7,907 nt of DNA from JBDKTH01 sp964558295 (GTDB lineage Bacteria; Planctomycetota; Planctomycetia; Pirellulales; Thermoguttaceae): NCBI GenBank assembly GCA_964558295.1, contig CAZLDQ010000240.1:1-7907 (forward strand), written 5' to 3'. Below, piece by piece: positions 6,401 through 7,907 of this stretch (positions are counted from its first letter, which is position 1; each line of letters begins with the position of its first letter). The position numbers were made by a program, and so were the translations under genes. Below the pieces are notes generated by a model. It was not told the DNA's origin, searched no databases, and worked only from the letters and a program-made list of their open reading frames with translations.

Positions 6401-7826
6401 GACGGCCGGGGTCATGGGGAGCAGTGCTGCCCCGCTGGCGGTGTTGGCCGCCAACGGCGGCGCTACGGGGACGCGGACCATGAACAACGCCAACATCATG
6501 GCCCAGTTGACCACGGGGAACGGCGCGGCCACCAGCTCGAGCATGCCGATGGGCTTTGGGCCCGGCGGGTTGAGCGGTACGTCGGGGGCCGACTTTGACA
6601 GCCTGATCGAGTTGATCACTTCCACGATTCAACCCACCACATGGAGTGACGTGGGTGGGCCTGGCTCGATTGCCGGCTTCGAGACGAATCTGAGCCTGGT
6701 CGTTAGCCAGACGCAGGAGGTCCACGAGGAAATCGCCGACCTGCTCGAACAGTTGCGGCGGTTGCAGGACCTCCAGGTGACCATCGAAGTCCGCTTCATC
6801 ACCCTCAATGACAATTTCTTCGAGCGAATCGGGATTGACTTCGACTTCGACATCAACGACAACATCGACCGGCCGTATCAGGTGTTCGGTCGGCAGATCG
6901 ATGGCCAATACGATGAATCGACCGGTGAGTTGCTTCGTAACACACGCGACTATGATTCGACGGAAAGCGTTAGCGTCGGCATCACCGGGCCGACGACGGG
7001 CTTTGGGCCGGCCTTGTTCTCGGCGGACCTGGATATTCCGTTCCGCCAAGGGAGCTATGGGTTGGCCACACCGCAGTTCGGCGGCTATGACGCTTCGGCC
7101 GGAGCCCAACTCGGTTTTGCGATCCTCAGCGATATCGAAGCGTATTTCTTCATCGAAGCGGCCCAAGGGGATAAACGGAGCAATGTGCTCCAGGCCCCAA
7201 AGGTGACGCTCTTCAACGGCCAGCAGGCGTTCGTGTCGGATACGTCGCAGAGCCCGTTCGTGATCAGCGTGATCCCGGTGGTGGGCGATTTTGCGGCTGC
7301 CCAGCAACCGGTGATCATCGTGCTCAATGAAGGGACGTCGTTGACTGTCCAGGCCGTGGTTTCCAACGACCGGCGCTTCGTCCGCTTGACGCTCGTCCCG
7401 TTCTTTAGCAACATCACGGAGGTGAATACCTTCACTTTCGAAGGCGAAGCGAGTACGACGACGGAAAGCTCGGCGGATGGCTGGGTGAATCCGGGTGATT
7501 CGAACGACAATCGCCGCGAGTCGGATTCGGAGTCGACGACTGCCAGAACGCGGGGTACCACCGTCCAGTTGCCGACGTTCTCCTTTGTCACGGTGACGAC
7601 GACGGTCAGCGTGCCGGACGGCGGTACGGTGCTGTTGGGCGGGATCAAGCGGCTGAGTGAAGGACGCAACGAGTTCGGCGTGCCGATGCTCAACAAGATT
7701 CCGTATGTGAACCGGTTGTTCAAGAACGTTGGGATTGGCCGGGAAACTCAAAGCCTGATGATGATGGTCACTCCACGCATCATCATTCAGGAAGAGGAAG
7801 AAATGAAGCTCGGCATCCAGCCGTAG
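3462..7826 (+). CDS. Secretin (GspD/PilQ superfamily) with a large repeat-containing periplasmic N-terminal region
   Basis: This should be the outer-membrane channel of a type II secretion or type IV pilus-like system; the sequence does not decide which, so no symbol is given. From GTG 3462 it has 1454 residues, about twice a typical GspD/PilQ. A signal peptide (KPTAR, hydrophobic 8-26, cleavage likely after AQA at 32) is followed by five helical repeats (50-480), a TPR-like unit (559-606), a charged coiled-coil region (625-733), another TPR-like unit (734-780) and a basic helix (826-850). Next come an N0/STN-like domain (850-936, VMLQFDNAPLSQVLEYLAKL), a Gly/Ala/Ser/Asn-rich insert (957-1044) and an N-like domain (1043-1105, ending HEEIADLLEQLRRLQDLQV). 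The secretin domain runs from about 1106 to 1441, with VPDGGTVLLGG at 1384-1394, PMLNKIPYVNRLFK at 1408-1421 and MMVTPRIII near the end. Only 48 Ser/Thr/Asp-rich residues (about 1320-1367) interrupt the barrel. No S-domain for a pilotin follows. It appears monocistronic, with its own promoter and terminator. Confidence 0.93.
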   Translation: MLKPTARILPGLIVVALGTPVLLVAAECWAQANAPGFGSSTQTQSPDAARRQCDELLQRARQALAENDLDAASRLVSQAESLGVDYGSLYLGDTPKKVRRDLERRMQVSGGPTRPSPMFSPLTAGKAPAPTRDPFAGRGVDPATAVLPDAKSVAKSHILKARKELDQGNLPGAIHWYNQAISQPAAFGPTEDSPERLAADIRSRGGQLPPSPQAATTVRVTPLPPVDQVTPMGSPAAVGEMPAAGRPVPLPPTQSGYAASQPPAGAAHPNRMQSDRLLLEARRALALGDARTAAAKLDQARALGVPYGPGEDSPDRVDAAVKAYTDLVSQRASRGSTESYRHQYARLLIDQAQSLLRWRDYDEAERLAVTASQQYANFAPSEVSPQILLNRIHAERQQMQGSAGVASGGRQESGGAAPSLAAKQRATHLVREARNAMRAGDLRVAEDLARQAEQMQIPDAYFAAGEDRPSLVLADIQRARVSGPSGVVQASGQYVTQAGGQGSYDRRASQAIYDPNLDPTRNMLAGNQEPTLAPQRPAAPAPATLAPSPAAPAAASMGMQLFRQGEEALRAHRSDVAMQYFRQAAARSNELDPVTQQRLQELLQMLSAPQGQAQGPTAPSMLDEAAAKQQVLARQVNADILHLETNAEKMREADPKGAMALLEQARERVVNASLEPPAREQILRRVDRKINDLKEYIEQNHARIDLDQRNREVRAQIDREREMNLNTQDKLARMVEEYNQLMKEQRFAEAEVVAKRAVELDPKNPLAQQLVINAKLIRSYNNSMQVRLDKEQGVVDALTSVDRASVPFNDMEPYVFPDAKGWDELTRKRGKWLSENRRKRSEREVEIDRKLRTPVMLQFDNAPLSQVLEYLAKLAEVNLHLDPQGLAEEGVTSETPVTINLSQEISLQSALNLILQPLHLSYVVKDEVLKITSEHMRNGEVFTQTYYVADLVVPIPNFVPSSNMGLAGAYHDGLTSAYNTTAGVMGSSAAPLAVLAANGGATGTRTMNNANIMAQLTTGNGAATSSSMPMGFGPGGLSGTSGADFDSLIELITSTIQPTTWSDVGGPGSIAGFETNLSLVVSQTQEVHEEIADLLEQLRRLQDLQVTIEVRFITLNDNFFERIGIDFDFDINDNIDRPYQVFGRQIDGQYDESTGELLRNTRDYDSTESVSVGITGPTTGFGPALFSADLDIPFRQGSYGLATPQFGGYDASAGAQLGFAILSDIEAYFFIEAAQGDKRSNVLQAPKVTLFNGQQAFVSDTSQSPFVISVIPVVGDFAAAQQPVIIVLNEGTSLTVQAVVSNDRRFVRLTLVPFFSNITEVNTFTFEGEASTTTESSADGWVNPGDSNDNRRESDSESTTARTRGTTVQLPTFSFVTVTTTVSVPDGGTVLLGGIKRLSEGRNEFGVPMLNKIPYVNRLFKNVGIGRETQSLMMMVTPRIIIQEEEEMKLGIQP
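3609..4899 (+). repeat. Five-copy protein repeat region of the secretin
   Basis: Five units of roughly 50-58 residues start near 3609, 3921, 4281, 4491 and 4728. Each has a helix pair of the form LLxxARxALxxGDxxxAxxLxxQA followed by an aromatic-plus-small pair and a short acidic/proline signature. The signatures are GDTPKKVRRDL, EDSPERLAADI, EDSPDRVDAAV, EVSPQILLNRI and EDRPSLVLADI. Units are joined by Pro/Gly/Ala/Gln-rich linkers of variable length. The helix pair is TPR-like, but the closing signature is not part of the TPR consensus. Copies are diverged at DNA level, so the duplication is old. Confidence 0.7.
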
Positions 7827-7848
7827 ACGCCCTCGGCGAGAACCTCTT

Positions 7849-7895
7849 GGGCCGCGGCCCGCGCGCCTGCGAGCCGGGCCGGGCCCGGGTTTTTT
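7849..7895 (+). terminator. Intrinsic terminator of the secretin gene
   Basis: GGGCC (7849-7853) pairs with GGCCC (7882-7886). After a bulged G at 7854, CGGCCCG (7855-7861) pairs with CGGGCCG (7875-7881), closing a 13-nt loop. The 12-bp G/C-only stem is followed by GGG and six T (7890-7895). It lies 22 nt after the stop codon. Confidence 0.85.
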
Positions 7896-7907
7896 GAGGC
7901 GGGGGGG

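Noticed and set aside
5958..7751. Long open frame of 597 codons on the minus strand across the secretin domain
   Set aside because: It lies opposite the most conserved part of the secretin, has Arg/His/Gln-rich composition typical of antisense reading of GC-rich genes, and shows no recognisable motif.

Overview
The window is GC-rich bacterial DNA, most likely from a planctomycete (Pirellulales-like). This is inferred from the style of the proteins. A membrane-anchored protein begins with a short cytoplasmic helix of the type 'QEFFIHHTEKIVFG'. Long Met/Gly/Pro-rich linkers recur, and there is a very large secretin whose N-terminal half is unusual. No database search was possible, so the taxon is a reading of style, not an identification. 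All genes found are on the + strand.

Layout: (1) Positions 3-566 hold the 3' end of a gene cut by the window edge. The fragment has a Gly/Met-rich linker, a short ordered segment (LPVEIHGIIYIFNPPD) and a long Ala/Pro/Gly-rich tail. (2) After 93 nt comes a 695-residue single-pass inner-membrane protein (660-2747) with a clear Shine-Dalgarno site, ordered blocks and four Met-rich linkers. These two genes look co-transcribed and end in a long hairpin terminator (2785-2876). (3) A 714-bp intergenic region (2748-3461) holds that terminator, a 126-bp element with perfect 14-bp inverted ends (2901-3026), a G-quadruplex motif on the minus strand, a plausible promoter near 3211-3239 and a leader of about 200 nt. 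(4) A 1454-residue secretin (3462-7826) follows. It has a signal peptide, five copies of a helical repeat ending in an 'EDSP' motif, a TPR-like and coiled-coil region, one N0/STN-like domain, a low-complexity insert, one N-like domain and a C-terminal secretin barrel. It ends in a strong intrinsic terminator (7849-7895).

How the genes may work together: the secretin should form the outer-membrane channel of a type II secretion or type IV pilus-like machine. The two upstream proteins probably belong to the inner-membrane/periplasmic part of the same machine. This rests on adjacency, on the single N-terminal anchor of the 695-residue protein and on similar Met/Gly/Pro-rich linkers in all three. 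No known catalytic domain was recognised in the upstream two. The most unusual parts are the repeat-rich periplasmic half of the secretin, the Met-rich linkers and the inverted-repeat element between the transcription units.
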